A stretch of 28,167 nucleotides of DNA, taken from IMG/VR virus record IMGVR_UViG_3300026510_000112, positions 1-28,167 of that record; one strand, written 5' to 3'. Made by a program: the position numbers and the translations under genes. The stretch comes from a virus. The number at the start of each line of letters is the position of its first letter. The first letter of the stretch is position 1. Below are positions 1 through 7,700 of this stretch, piece by piece. Under the pieces are notes generated by a model. That model saw only the letters and a program-made list of their open reading frames with translations, was not told the origin of the DNA and did not search any database.

Positions 1-1100
1 ATCTGGTTGTCTGAAATCCCCGGTTGGAGCGTCAGCAGGTGCTTTTCGTCAATCCGTTCAGCTTCGGCTAGAACTTGGCGCCATCTGTCCTTCAGTGTCG
101 ACTTGACGCCCAACATGGCAAGAAGGCTAGGATCGAACGCCTGATCGTGGTATTCTACAGATCCAGGAAACAGAAAGTCCGGCTTCGACTTGCCTTCCGT
201 CTGTGCTCCGCGCTCGTAGCGCAGCCCCCAAGCGCTTACCGCCGCTTCGACGTGGTTCTCGAGCGACAGCCCCATGCGCGATTTCCGCCGGTTCAGCACC
301 GAAAGCGCGGTGGACACGAAGCCGTCCACGTCCGGCTCGCCATCCTCTAGGAAACCGGCGCGTATCCGCGTGCCGAGATAGGCACGCTCGAGGCGGCGAA
401 ACAGCGCCTCTTCGAATTCTAGCCAAGCAAGCAGAGCGGCGTCCGGATCATCCCGAGGGTCCGGTGCTTCGGCATTGCTGCGGGCCATTTCCGATACGAA
501 CCTCGTCGTAGGGAACTCAAAATGCCCGTTGCCGACGATACCGGCCACCAGCTCGTCGATACGGTTTTCCTCTGGTTCTTCAGTCTCGATGCCGAGTTCG
601 TCGAGGATGAAACGGGCGGCAAAATCCAGTTCCCGGTCACCCCCCTCAATATCCTCGAACAGAAACCTCTGCCCGACATCATCGCCAACTCCGAAGAGCC
701 ATAGGAGGCCACGCTCGATCGAGGACTCGGCAGGTGCGACGACAACAAGAAGCGAACCTCCAGGGCGTCTGGCAATGAGCAGAATGTCGCCTTCAGATGC
801 CAGATCCATGACGTCGTTGGAGGGAAAATACAGGCGCCACTCCGAGCGTTTTGGATGCCGCTCGCGCGCATCATACCAAGTCAGGAAGCCGTCGGCCGAC
901 ATTCCCTCGTTTTCACCGCCCAGCCAGATGAACCTGGCAGGCATCCGCTCAATCCGCTCCGCACCCAGCAACTGCTTCAACGCCTTTGTTCCGTTGAACT
1001 CATGCTGGTTAGATGTCACTGGCTCCGCCTCGACCGCCGCTAGCCGCTTGGCAACGACGCCGGTGAAAAGATGTGACAGGTGCTCCCTGCGCATGCCCAT
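1..1100 (-). CDS. EcoRII-type restriction endonuclease, C-terminus cut by window edge
   Basis: Type IIE restriction endonuclease predicted to cut DNA at CCWGG sites that the adjacent methyltransferase has not modified. The frame is open from ATG at 1100 to the window edge, giving 366 residues; family members are about 400, so roughly 40 are missing. Residues 1-170 match the EcoRII effector-DNA-binding half. The rest matches the EcoRII catalytic half: LSLENHVEAAV, then KPDFLFPG (Asp about 308), YHDQAFDP, GVKSTLKDRWRQV (Lys about 333) and HLLTLQPGIS. This is the PD-(D/E)XK layout of R.EcoRII, seen by eye and not by alignment. It starts 8 bases after the methyltransferase stop, with AGGCGG upstream, so the two genes are probably co-transcribed. 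I see no frameshift in the visible part. The call is firm; exact specificity is inferred from family and partner. Confidence 0.9.
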   Translation of the reverse strand, partial: MGMRREHLSHLFTGVVAKRLAAVEAEPVTSNQHEFNGTKALKQLLGAERIERMPARFIWLGGENEGMSADGFLTWYDARERHPKRSEWRLYFPSNDVMDLASEGDILLIARRPGGSLLVVVAPAESSIERGLLWLFGVGDDVGQRFLFEDIEGGDRELDFAARFILDELGIETEEPEENRIDELVAGIVGNGHFEFPTTRFVSEMARSNAEAPDPRDDPDAALLAWLEFEEALFRRLERAYLGTRIRAGFLEDGEPDVDGFVSTALSVLNRRKSRMGLSLENHVEAAVSAWGLRYERGAQTEGKSKPDFLFPGSVEYHDQAFDPSLLAMLGVKSTLKDRWRQVLAEAERIDEKHLLTLQPGISDNQ

Positions 1101-1108
1101 GCAACCGC

Positions 1109-2356
1109 CTACTCGGCCGCGATGGCAATTTCGTCCTCGGTGTCAGCCGTCACCGTCCTGATAGTCGGCGCCATGTGGCGGGCGACAGCCTCGACTACCG
1201 GGACCACGACGGCATTGCCGAACTGCTTGTAGGCCTGGGTGTCCGACACTGGAATGACGAAATCAGCGCGGCCGGGCTTTTCGAATCCCATCAGTCGTGC
1301 ACACTCACGGGGTGTCAGACGACGTGGATTGCGGCCTTTTCCGCGGGAAACGAGGATCTCCGAACCATCCTTGTAGTAACGAGCGGATAGCGTGCGCGCT
1401 ACATCATCCGGTTCTACCAGTCCAAAACCGAAACCGTTGCCCTTGCGTCGGTGCTTCTCGGCATAGTCCTGCAGATATTTCCACAGCTTGTCCGAGAGAG
1501 TGTATTTCTCAAGAACCTTGCCGTTGTCATCAAGGAACGCAGGGTCGGCCGGTTCAGTTCCATCCTCTGGATGCAGGATGGTGCGCAGTTTCGGCCCGGT
1601 CGCAGGATCCGGAAGGTCCAGCGTTGAAAGATCGATTGGACTCTCCAAGTCGCCGCGCACACCCACGATGAAAATGCGTTCACGATGTTGCGGAATCAGG
1701 CTCTTGGCGTCGATCACTCGGCAGGAAACATCATAGCCAAGTTCTTCCTCGAGCGTTCGCTTGATCACTTGGAAAGTCCGCCCCTTGTCGTGACTGGTAA
1801 GGTTCTTAACGTTCTCAAGCAGAAACACGGACGGCCGGTGGTGCGCGATGATGCGCGCCACGTCGAAGAACAGCGTTCCTTGAGTGTCGCAGGAAAAACC
1901 ATGCGCGCGGCCAAGCGCGTTTTTCTTGCTCACACCGGCAATCGAGAACGGCTGGCAGGGAAAACCCGCCACCAGAACGTCGTGCGGCGGAATATCTGAG
2001 GCATCAACCTCGGTAATGTCGCCCGCGAAAACGTGGTCAGGGCCGTCATGGAAGTTCGCCAGGTAGGTCGCCTGCGCATACTTGTTCCACTCTGATGTGA
2101 ACACGCAGCGCCCGCCGATGGCCTCGAAACCGAGGCGAATTCCGCCAATACCCGCGAACAGATCTATGAATCTGAACCCCGAAACTTTCCGGCGCGCGTG
2201 CCCAGCGATTTTTTCAAGTGTCGAAACAGCTTCGGTCGGTGCTTTGACCTCCCCGTGCTCCCACCGGTAGGCCGTGCTGATGGCACACCCGACCGTATCG
2301 GCTGCCTCTTGAACGCTCAAACCAGCACGCTGCCGGAGTTCCGAAAATGTGGACAT
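1109..2356 (-). CDS. dcm: DNA cytosine-5 methyltransferase, EcoRII/Dcm type, with N-terminal HTH
   Basis: Methylates cytosine-C5, by family most likely the inner C of CCWGG, protecting DNA from the EcoRII-like nuclease encoded next. It has 415 residues. The C5-methylase motifs occur in order: DLFAGIGG (65-72, SAM binding), GFPCQPFS (130-137, catalytic Cys134), ENV (181-183), QHRER (223-227) and a C-terminal QFGNAV. Residues 1-50 ([20 protein letters not shown] and following) form an XRE-like helix-turn-helix ahead of the catalytic domain. M.EcoRII and M.SsoII have a comparable extension that represses their own promoter, so autoregulation is likely. The ATG has GGAGG seven bases upstream. The gene sits downstream of the lysis genes with its own roughly 120-bp upstream gap, as expected for phage-borne cargo. 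Confidence 0.95.
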   Translation of the reverse strand: MSTFSELRQRAGLSVQEAADTVGCAISTAYRWEHGEVKAPTEAVSTLEKIAGHARRKVSGFRFIDLFAGIGGIRLGFEAIGGRCVFTSEWNKYAQATYLANFHDGPDHVFAGDITEVDASDIPPHDVLVAGFPCQPFSIAGVSKKNALGRAHGFSCDTQGTLFFDVARIIAHHRPSVFLLENVKNLTSHDKGRTFQVIKRTLEEELGYDVSCRVIDAKSLIPQHRERIFIVGVRGDLESPIDLSTLDLPDPATGPKLRTILHPEDGTEPADPAFLDDNGKVLEKYTLSDKLWKYLQDYAEKHRRKGNGFGFGLVEPDDVARTLSARYYKDGSEILVSRGKGRNPRRLTPRECARLMGFEKPGRADFVIPVSDTQAYKQFGNAVVVPVVEAVARHMAPTIRTVTADTEDEIAIAAE

Positions 2357-2416
2357 GTTGTCGCCTCCGCTGGGACATTTTTTTCGACCATCTCATGAAA
2401 ACGAAACCAGAACAAG

Positions 2417-2464
2417 GTTAAAATGCGACTGACAGAAATGTCACGTTGAACTTGGGATCCCAAG
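2417..2464 (-). promoter_or_regulatory. Putative promoter and operator palindromes of the restriction-modification cassette
   Basis: Two perfect palindromes lie in the gap before the methyltransferase gene: TGACAGAAATGTCA (2430-2443) and CTTGGGATCCCAAG (2451-2464). On the minus strand GTGACA (2444-2439) and TTTAAC (2422-2417), 16 bases apart, resemble -35 and -10 boxes. The first palindrome overlaps the -35 box, so a bound protein would block initiation. The HTH extension of the methyltransferase is the obvious candidate. The palindromes are seen directly; promoter and operator roles are inferred. Confidence 0.4.
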
Positions 2465-2476
2465 CGGAAACACTTC

Positions 2477-2725
2477 TCACCCACAGGCGCGCAGCTGTTC
2501 GCGCAGGACGGCGTAATCCCGCAGGAGTTCCTCGATTGCCGAGTCAGGCGGAAGCATGGCGAGTTCGTCGGCGGCCTGGGCGCGCAGGTCTGCGCCGTAA
2601 GCGGGCAGCGGCGGGCAGACGCCTGTCACCCGCTCAGAAGTCACCGTCGCGCAGGCGGCGAGCAAGCTCGTCGCGAGAACGGGGCCGACGAGACGCGGCC
2701 TCGGCCATGCGGCGCTGAATGTCAT
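2477..2725 (-). CDS. Rz1-like outer-membrane spanin lipoprotein
   Basis: Probable outer-membrane subunit of the spanin complex that disrupts the outer membrane in the last step of lysis. The 82-residue product has a hydrophobic stretch ending in a lipobox, LLAAC, with Cys25 as the predicted lipidated residue, then a short periplasmic part with CPPLPAY and PPDS proline patches. Its first 92 bases overlap, in another frame, the 3' end of the inner spanin gene. That overlap is the characteristic Rz/Rz1 arrangement and the main support, since spanin sequences are poorly conserved. It starts with ATG. The last gene of the lysis group, it is followed by the restriction-modification promoter region. 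Confidence 0.7.
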   Translation of the reverse strand: MTFSAAWPRPRLVGPVLATSLLAACATVTSERVTGVCPPLPAYGADLRAQAADELAMLPPDSAIEELLRDYAVLREQLRACG

Positions 2726-2891
2726 TGGCTTTCTCCAGGTGATCGAGGCGCTCGGCCAGACGACCGGCGCGCTCGGCGGTTCGGCGGAACGAGAGGATGA
2801 ACAGGGCGATGGTGAGCGCGAGTGCCGCCCACAGGGCGAGCGTGCGCAGCGTTCGGCTGCCGGCTATGACGCCCAGGAACTGCGCGATCAC
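2634..2891 (-). CDS. Rz-like inner-membrane spanin
   Basis: Probable inner-membrane spanin. The 85-residue product has a transmembrane segment at about 16-35 (LALWAALALTIALFILSF) and then a charged, heptad-like helix (about 37-63) rich in Arg, Glu and Leu, as expected of a periplasmic coiled coil linking to the outer-membrane partner. The GTG start overlaps the endolysin stop as GTGA, so it is translationally coupled. The 3' third also encodes the start of the Rz1-like lipoprotein in another frame. Assignment rests on topology and gene arrangement, not on a conserved motif; a small holin-like membrane protein is the alternative. Confidence 0.65.
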   Translation of the reverse strand: MIAQFLGVIAGSRTLRTLALWAALALTIALFILSFRRTAERAGRLAERLDHLEKANDIQRRMAEAASRRPRSRDELARRLRDGDF

Positions 2892-3562
2892 CGCCGCCCC
2901 CGCCGCCAGTCGTCCCAGCGGGCGTAGATCGTCAGCGCGACACCGGCGAGCGCAGCGGCGATGAAAGCCCAGCGCAGGGTGTCGAGATATGGGATCAGCG
3001 GCTGCAGGCTGGATTGGGCGTCCTGCAGCGACTGCTGCGCCATCTCGACGCCTGCGGCGCCCACGGTGCTGGCCCCGGCCACACCGCCGCCCTTCATTGT
3101 GCGACTATCGGCGAGCGTTTCGCGCAGTCGCGGCGGTTCCTCGGCGAAGCGGCCCTCGCGGTGTGGGAATGGATCGCCCCAGCGGCGCGGCCGCCCGGTG
3201 TCGATGTGCATGAAGTTCTGGCGCGGATATGTGCCGAAGCCGGTGAAGCCAGCGTTGCGGGCGGCGGTCTCGAAATCCACTGGGTCGTGATTGGCCATCG
3301 ACACGTCGAAGGCCGCGCCCTGCAGGTGCATCGACTTCGGCACACCACCGACCTTCTTGTTGTAGCTCGGGCTGCGATATGCCGAATGCACGATCATCGG
3401 CTTGCCCAGCGTCTCGCGCAGCTTCTGCAGCCGATCGAGTGCGGGCGCATTGACCAGCAGCGTGCCGTCACCACGGCAGGCGATCTCCTGGGGAGTGAAG
3501 TTCTTCCAGCGCCAGAATCCATCCGGCACGTCGCGCCAGTTGGCGAAATATGTGGTCGTCAT
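2888..3562 (-). CDS. Peptidase M15-type endolysin with C-terminal membrane segment
   Basis: Peptidoglycan-degrading lysis enzyme of the M15 (D-Ala-D-Ala carboxypeptidase-like) zinc peptidase family. In its 224 residues the zinc site is visible: SMHLQGAAFDV supplies His79 and Asp86, and FMHIDTG supplies His119; SAYRSPSYNKKVGG (about 60-73) precedes it, as in the family. The catalytic domain ends near 130. An Ala/Gly/Gln-rich linker and a hydrophobic segment (about 198-213, WAFIAAALAGVALTIYA) follow, with a basic tail (RRGRR). The protein therefore looks C-terminally membrane-anchored, unlike typical soluble endolysins. The SD AAGGAG lies just upstream of the ATG. It heads the endolysin-spanin operon and follows a terminator-like hairpin. 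Function is confident; the role of the tail is inferred. Confidence 0.85.
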   Translation of the reverse strand: MTTTYFANWRDVPDGFWRWKNFTPQEIACRGDGTLLVNAPALDRLQKLRETLGKPMIVHSAYRSPSYNKKVGGVPKSMHLQGAAFDVSMANHDPVDFETAARNAGFTGFGTYPRQNFMHIDTGRPRRWGDPFPHREGRFAEEPPRLRETLADSRTMKGGGVAGASTVGAAGVEMAQQSLQDAQSSLQPLIPYLDTLRWAFIAAALAGVALTIYARWDDWRRGRR

Positions 3563-3580
3563 GATCTGTCTCCTTGAAAC

Positions 3581-3623
3581 AAAAAAGCCCGCCGTGTGGC
3601 TGGCCTTTCCGTGGTTTGCGGGC
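3581..3623 (-). terminator. Possible rho-independent terminator before the endolysin gene
   Basis: On the minus strand GCCCGC (3623-3618) can pair with GCGGGC (3592-3587), followed at once by six T (3586-3581). It lies just past the stop of the DUF6127-like gene. The stem is short and the loop long (25 bases), so termination may be partial. The endolysin SD begins a few bases downstream, so read-through would still supply the lysis genes. Confidence 0.4.
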
Positions 3624-3625
3624 GC

Positions 3626-3958
3626 TCAGCCGAAAAACTTCATCCGCACCGCCACGCCTGCCATCAGCGCCAGCAACAGTGCTGTTACGATGAGTCTAAT
3701 GAAAGTCTGGAAAGCAGTGCGCCTTGCATCCCTGATTGCCGCAAGCAGGGTGCGCAGATCGCGGATGTCCACAGCCGCGTCATTGCCGTCGAGGCCGACG
3801 TCTGCCAGTGCGCGCCGCGCGCCCTGCTCTGCGGCACGGGACAGTATTTCCTCGAACTCGGCCTCCGGCATACGCACGAATTCGTCGGATTTCCGCCCCT
3901 TCATGTCATCCTCCACAAATGGAAGAACCACCACTTTTGATGTTGCTGGCGTTCCCAT
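3626..3958 (-). CDS. DUF6127-like small membrane protein (possible holin)
   Basis: A 110-residue protein of unknown function. I start it at ATG 3958 because AAAGGAG lies six bases upstream; an ATG at 4021 extends the frame but has no SD. The N-terminal half is soluble and acidic, with FEEILSRAAEQGARRALADVGL (about 35-56) and DIRDLRTLLAAIRDARR (64-80), a pattern I associate with DUF6127. One hydrophobic segment follows (about 85-106, FIRLIVTALLLALMAGVAV) with a short basic tail. Position between tail tip and endolysin, plus one membrane span, suggests a holin or lysis-associated role. That is inference from context only. Confidence 0.7.
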   Translation of the reverse strand: MGTPATSKVVVLPFVEDDMKGRKSDEFVRMPEAEFEEILSRAAEQGARRALADVGLDGNDAAVDIRDLRTLLAAIRDARRTAFQTFIRLIVTALLLALMAGVAVRMKFFG

Positions 3959-4017
3959 AGGATGCTCCTTTGTCGCTGCGTCATTTCGGTTTCCTTGTCG
4001 TCGGTATTGTTTTGTAA

Positions 4018-4740
4018 TCATGCCGGTGGCGCGAACGTTAGAGCATAGATGGAGATCGACACTGCACCGCTGATGAAGTTCCCCTGGTTACCTGCAAGAA
4101 CAACTGGTGTATCCGCATAAAATGCCTGTGGACCGATCACACCTATGTTGCTGCTGCCAGCATTAAGATCCATATATGAACCAAACTTCCCAAGAGCACC
4201 GGAAACACCGCAATGGAAGTTTGCTGGTCCTGTTATTGTTGTTACAACCCTTGATGAAACACCAAGGCAGATCGAGCGGTTTGGTATAACGACAGTTGAG
4301 TTAACCGTGGCTCCTGACAGGCCGGACAGCGTTTCCTCGATCACCTGCAGCGAGATTGCGCCGCCCAACGCGCCGCGCGCCAGCTCGACGTTCTGGGACT
4401 TGATCAGCACGTCGGCGGACCACGTTGCGCCTGAGCGGACCAGGAGCAGGCTTTCGTCCTCCACCCACACCAGCCAGCCGTTCTTCGGCGGAAGGCGCAC
4501 CCAGGCCCCGCCGGTAAACAGCACCACGTCGTCATCCAATCCGGCCCATGCACCTGTGGCACCGGTAGCGACGATGTAGCGGTCGCCATTGACCGGGCTG
4601 GCTGGGGGCGCAGTCAGATGCCGGTCCTTGACCGACAGTTGGACGAGTCCATCGAGGCGTGAAAGTGACTCGTTGACTGTAACATGCTTCTGCGCTTGTG
4701 CGGCAGCTAGGAGCGGCAGGGCGAGGTTCGGGCTTGTCAT
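4018..4740 (-). CDS. DUF2793 tail-tip or fibre protein
   Basis: Probable tail-tip appendage protein of 240 residues. The DUF2793 signature is at the N-terminus: PNLALPLLAAAQAQKHVTVN, then LDGLVQLSV, PVNGDRYIV and GAWVRLPPKNGWLVWVEDE. After about residue 120 the sequence turns Ser/Gly/Val-rich and lower in GC, ending SVSISIYALTFAPPA, typical of variable receptor-facing domains. The start is ATG 4740, which overlaps the hub stop as ATGA and has GGAGG five bases upstream. A longer open frame to 5598 overlaps the hub gene and is rejected. DUF2793 proteins usually lie just downstream of the GTA-type hub, as here. Receptor binding is inferred. Confidence 0.85.
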   Translation of the reverse strand: MTSPNLALPLLAAAQAQKHVTVNESLSRLDGLVQLSVKDRHLTAPPASPVNGDRYIVATGATGAWAGLDDDVVLFTGGAWVRLPPKNGWLVWVEDESLLLVRSGATWSADVLIKSQNVELARGALGGAISLQVIEETLSGLSGATVNSTVVIPNRSICLGVSSRVVTTITGPANFHCGVSGALGKFGSYMDLNAGSSNIGVIGPQAFYADTPVVLAGNQGNFISGAVSISIYALTFAPPA

Positions 4741-7700
4741 AGTGCCTCCGTGATGGTGATGGTGGTTGCAAGCGGCACGCCACGGCCCAGTGCGCCAATC
4801 TGATAGATGCGGACGGACAGGCTGGCGACCGGCCCGCCGAAATCGGCGGTCTGCATGGCGGCGGTGTAAAGCGCGGTCGGGGTCGCAACCGTCAAGATTC
4901 GCTTGACCGTTGCCCCGGACAGGATTTCGAGCTCGTAGCTTTCGGATGCCTCGGACATGGGAACGTCTGTCAGCACCCAGCTGTCGGCGGAAAGCGATCG
5001 GTCGCGCCGTATCCAGCGCAGATCGAGATCGCCGCCCGCAATCCTCCGCATTCTGGCCTGGGCTGGGGCAAATGGTTTCAGGCCGCGTCCGTTCGGCGTG
5101 AAGGTGAGCGCCTGCATGATGACGTCGGAGGGCGCGGCATTGCCAGGACCGACGCGCCAGTTCCATGGCATTCCAAGATCGGACTCCGTGATGGAGATCG
5201 GCACGGTGGCAGCATCCAGCACGACCACACGCGCGCCGGTAGGCGTAGGGTTGCCGATGGCATCCTCGGTGCCGCGTTGCCCGCGCAGCAGGTGGGTGAG
5301 GCGGTAGCGCCCTGTCGCCACCAGCGATGCCGTGCCCGCCTGCACGATCTCCCAGACGCCGGGCGCGCTTTCCACGGCCAGCGCATTGGCCCCAGCGAGC
5401 AGCTCGTCGTCGGTGACGCTGGTGAGTGTGCCGGAACTGATGTCGATCAGAAGCTGGCTGCCATTGTCCAAAATATCGGTCGGCCCGGCGGTGAAATCGG
5501 CGGCAAGCCGCCCCATGCGCGCCGCCTGGCCCAGCGCGTCGAGCAGTTGGAACCCGGAATTGCTGGCGCTGCGCCAGACAGCTGCCGTTCCATACCATGG
5601 ATTTGCAAATACAGCTGCATATGGGCGATGCGTCGGCACTGTGTCGGCCAACTGCGGCAGGTCCATCATCACCACGTCGGCAGGACCGAACACCGCCGGT
5701 GCGTACAAATGTGTAGCTCGAACCTTGCCGGGTGGCATATCATAGATATCCGGATCGGATCGTGTTGCCTCGATCGTCCGTTGACCTGCATCGCCGATGC
5801 GCGCGATACGGTAGTCCACCTTTCGCCCGTCATGGTCGAGCGCGATAACGTCGCCAGGATCGAGCGCGATGTGGGAGGGCGGCAGCTTGGCTGTGAGCGT
5901 CTCCCGACCGGCCCAGGCTTCCAGCAATGCCCGGCGGCAGCTGCGATCCGCTTCCTCAAGCGATACCGCCAGCGGGAATTCGGTGGATGCTACGCCGTTT
6001 GCCACAACATCGACGCGGCGGGCCTCGACCGTGACCGCATCGTATTCTTCGTCTGCACGAACCAGCTTCCATTTCAACGCCTTGGGCAGCTCTGTCTCCT
6101 GACCGCGCACAAGTTCCATGCTCTCACCATTCGAGCCGACCATATCGTCGGGGCGGATGGTGGCAGCAGGCACACGACCGCGCGTTCGGAACACGATCTT
6201 GCCACCACTCTCAACGGCATCGAAGCCGAAGTGCTGCGCCAGAACCGAAATTGACGTGCGAGGGCTTTCCACTGCAGTCACGGTGAAACCTGTCACGATT
6301 TCGGATATTTCGGAGACGTCCACCAAGGTATCGGACAGCCCGGCCGCGCGGCAGAGATCGCGCACCAGCGCGCCCAGCGGTACCTGCCCAAGTCGCCCGC
6401 TAATCCAGTGTCCAAGCCTCCAGTTTGATGTATCTGACCATACATCTTCTCTGGATGGGAAGTCAGGATATGGCCGCGCATCAAACGTCCACACGGTTGC
6501 GTTTTTAACATCAATCATTGGGCCAAAATACATAGTGGACATTGGATTGTTTGTTGGATCAATCCAGTATCCAAGCATCGCCTCGATATAGCACCGCTGG
6601 ATGGCTTCATCCTGCCAGCCACGCGAAAAGTGCGGCAAAGCGCTTTCGGCCGACTTCTGATCATAGAACACATTTGGCTGATTTGTTCCGCGATCGACCG
6701 CTGGACAGCCTATCTCCGTGAAACGAATAGGTTTTGATAGCGGCATCCAGTCTGTTGGTGTTGTGTTTTCCACCCCGCCAATCCTGTCGTAATGTCTGTT
6801 TCCCCACCACGCGTGGATATCCTTGGGCCTAAATACCCATGGCTTGTTGTATGAAGCGTCGGTAATTGGAGTGCGGATTTGGGCGTCTCTGTCTGAATCA
6901 GAGGCATAGAACCAGTCGAACCACTCGCCGCCCTCTATATTGGCCTTGAGATAGTCAAGATCACGGATAGATGACCATCCGGCCTGCGCGTCCATGTGGT
7001 CTGTGCCGTCGCGCCAGTCGGAAAGCGGCAGGTAATTGTCGATGCCGATGAAGTCTATGGCCGGATCAGCCCAGAGCGGGTCGAGATGGAACAATGCATC
7101 TCCAGATCCGTCCTGCGGCTGGTGACCGAAATACTCGCTCCAGTCGGCGGCATAGCTGATCTTCGTGCCGACCCCGAGGATCGTGCGCACGTCGGCTGCC
7201 AGCTGCCTCAGTGCCGCCACCGCCGGAAACCCAGTGGCGCTGTCCCGGATCGTGGTCAGCCCCCGCAGTTCCGAACCGATCAGGAAGGCATCGACGCCGC
7301 CCGCTGCCTTGCAGATGTGGGCGTAGTGCAGGATCATCCGCCGATAGCCCCAGTCGGCGCCCCCGGCCCAGGTAACGTTTTCGCCCGAGACGGTAAAATC
7401 CGAGATCTGCGCATTCCCGAAGAATGCATTGACCTGTCCGGTCGCGGCTGCAGTCTTGTCCACGGTGCCGGTGTAGCCGGCGGCCGGCGTACAGGTGATG
7501 CGCCCGCGCCATGGGTGCGCGCTCTGCGCGATGCCAACAGCGTTGTCGGAATATGGGTTCGGCAGGGTGTTTCCGGATGGAATGTCCATCATCAGGAAGG
7601 GATAGAAAGTGACACGATAGCCACGCGCCTTCATCTCCTTGATCGCCTGCACCACAGAGAAGTCTGCTGGCGTGCCGCCATAGTTCACCTTTCCATTTAC

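Noticed and set aside
475-1161. 228-codon plus-strand ORF and a 151-codon minus ORF (419-874)
   Set aside because: Both are out of frame with the EcoRII-like endonuclease gene, whose conserved motifs run uninterrupted through this DNA.
3959-4021. Longer N-terminus for the DUF6127-like protein
   Set aside because: The upstream ATG at 4021 lacks an SD, whereas ATG 3958 has AAAGGAG at good spacing and matches the expected family length.
4741-5598. Upstream extension of the DUF2793 frame (286 extra codons)
   Set aside because: It overlaps the 3' end of the hub gene in another frame and translates to Arg/Pro/His-rich nonsense. The ATG at 4740 has a good SD and an ATGA overlap.
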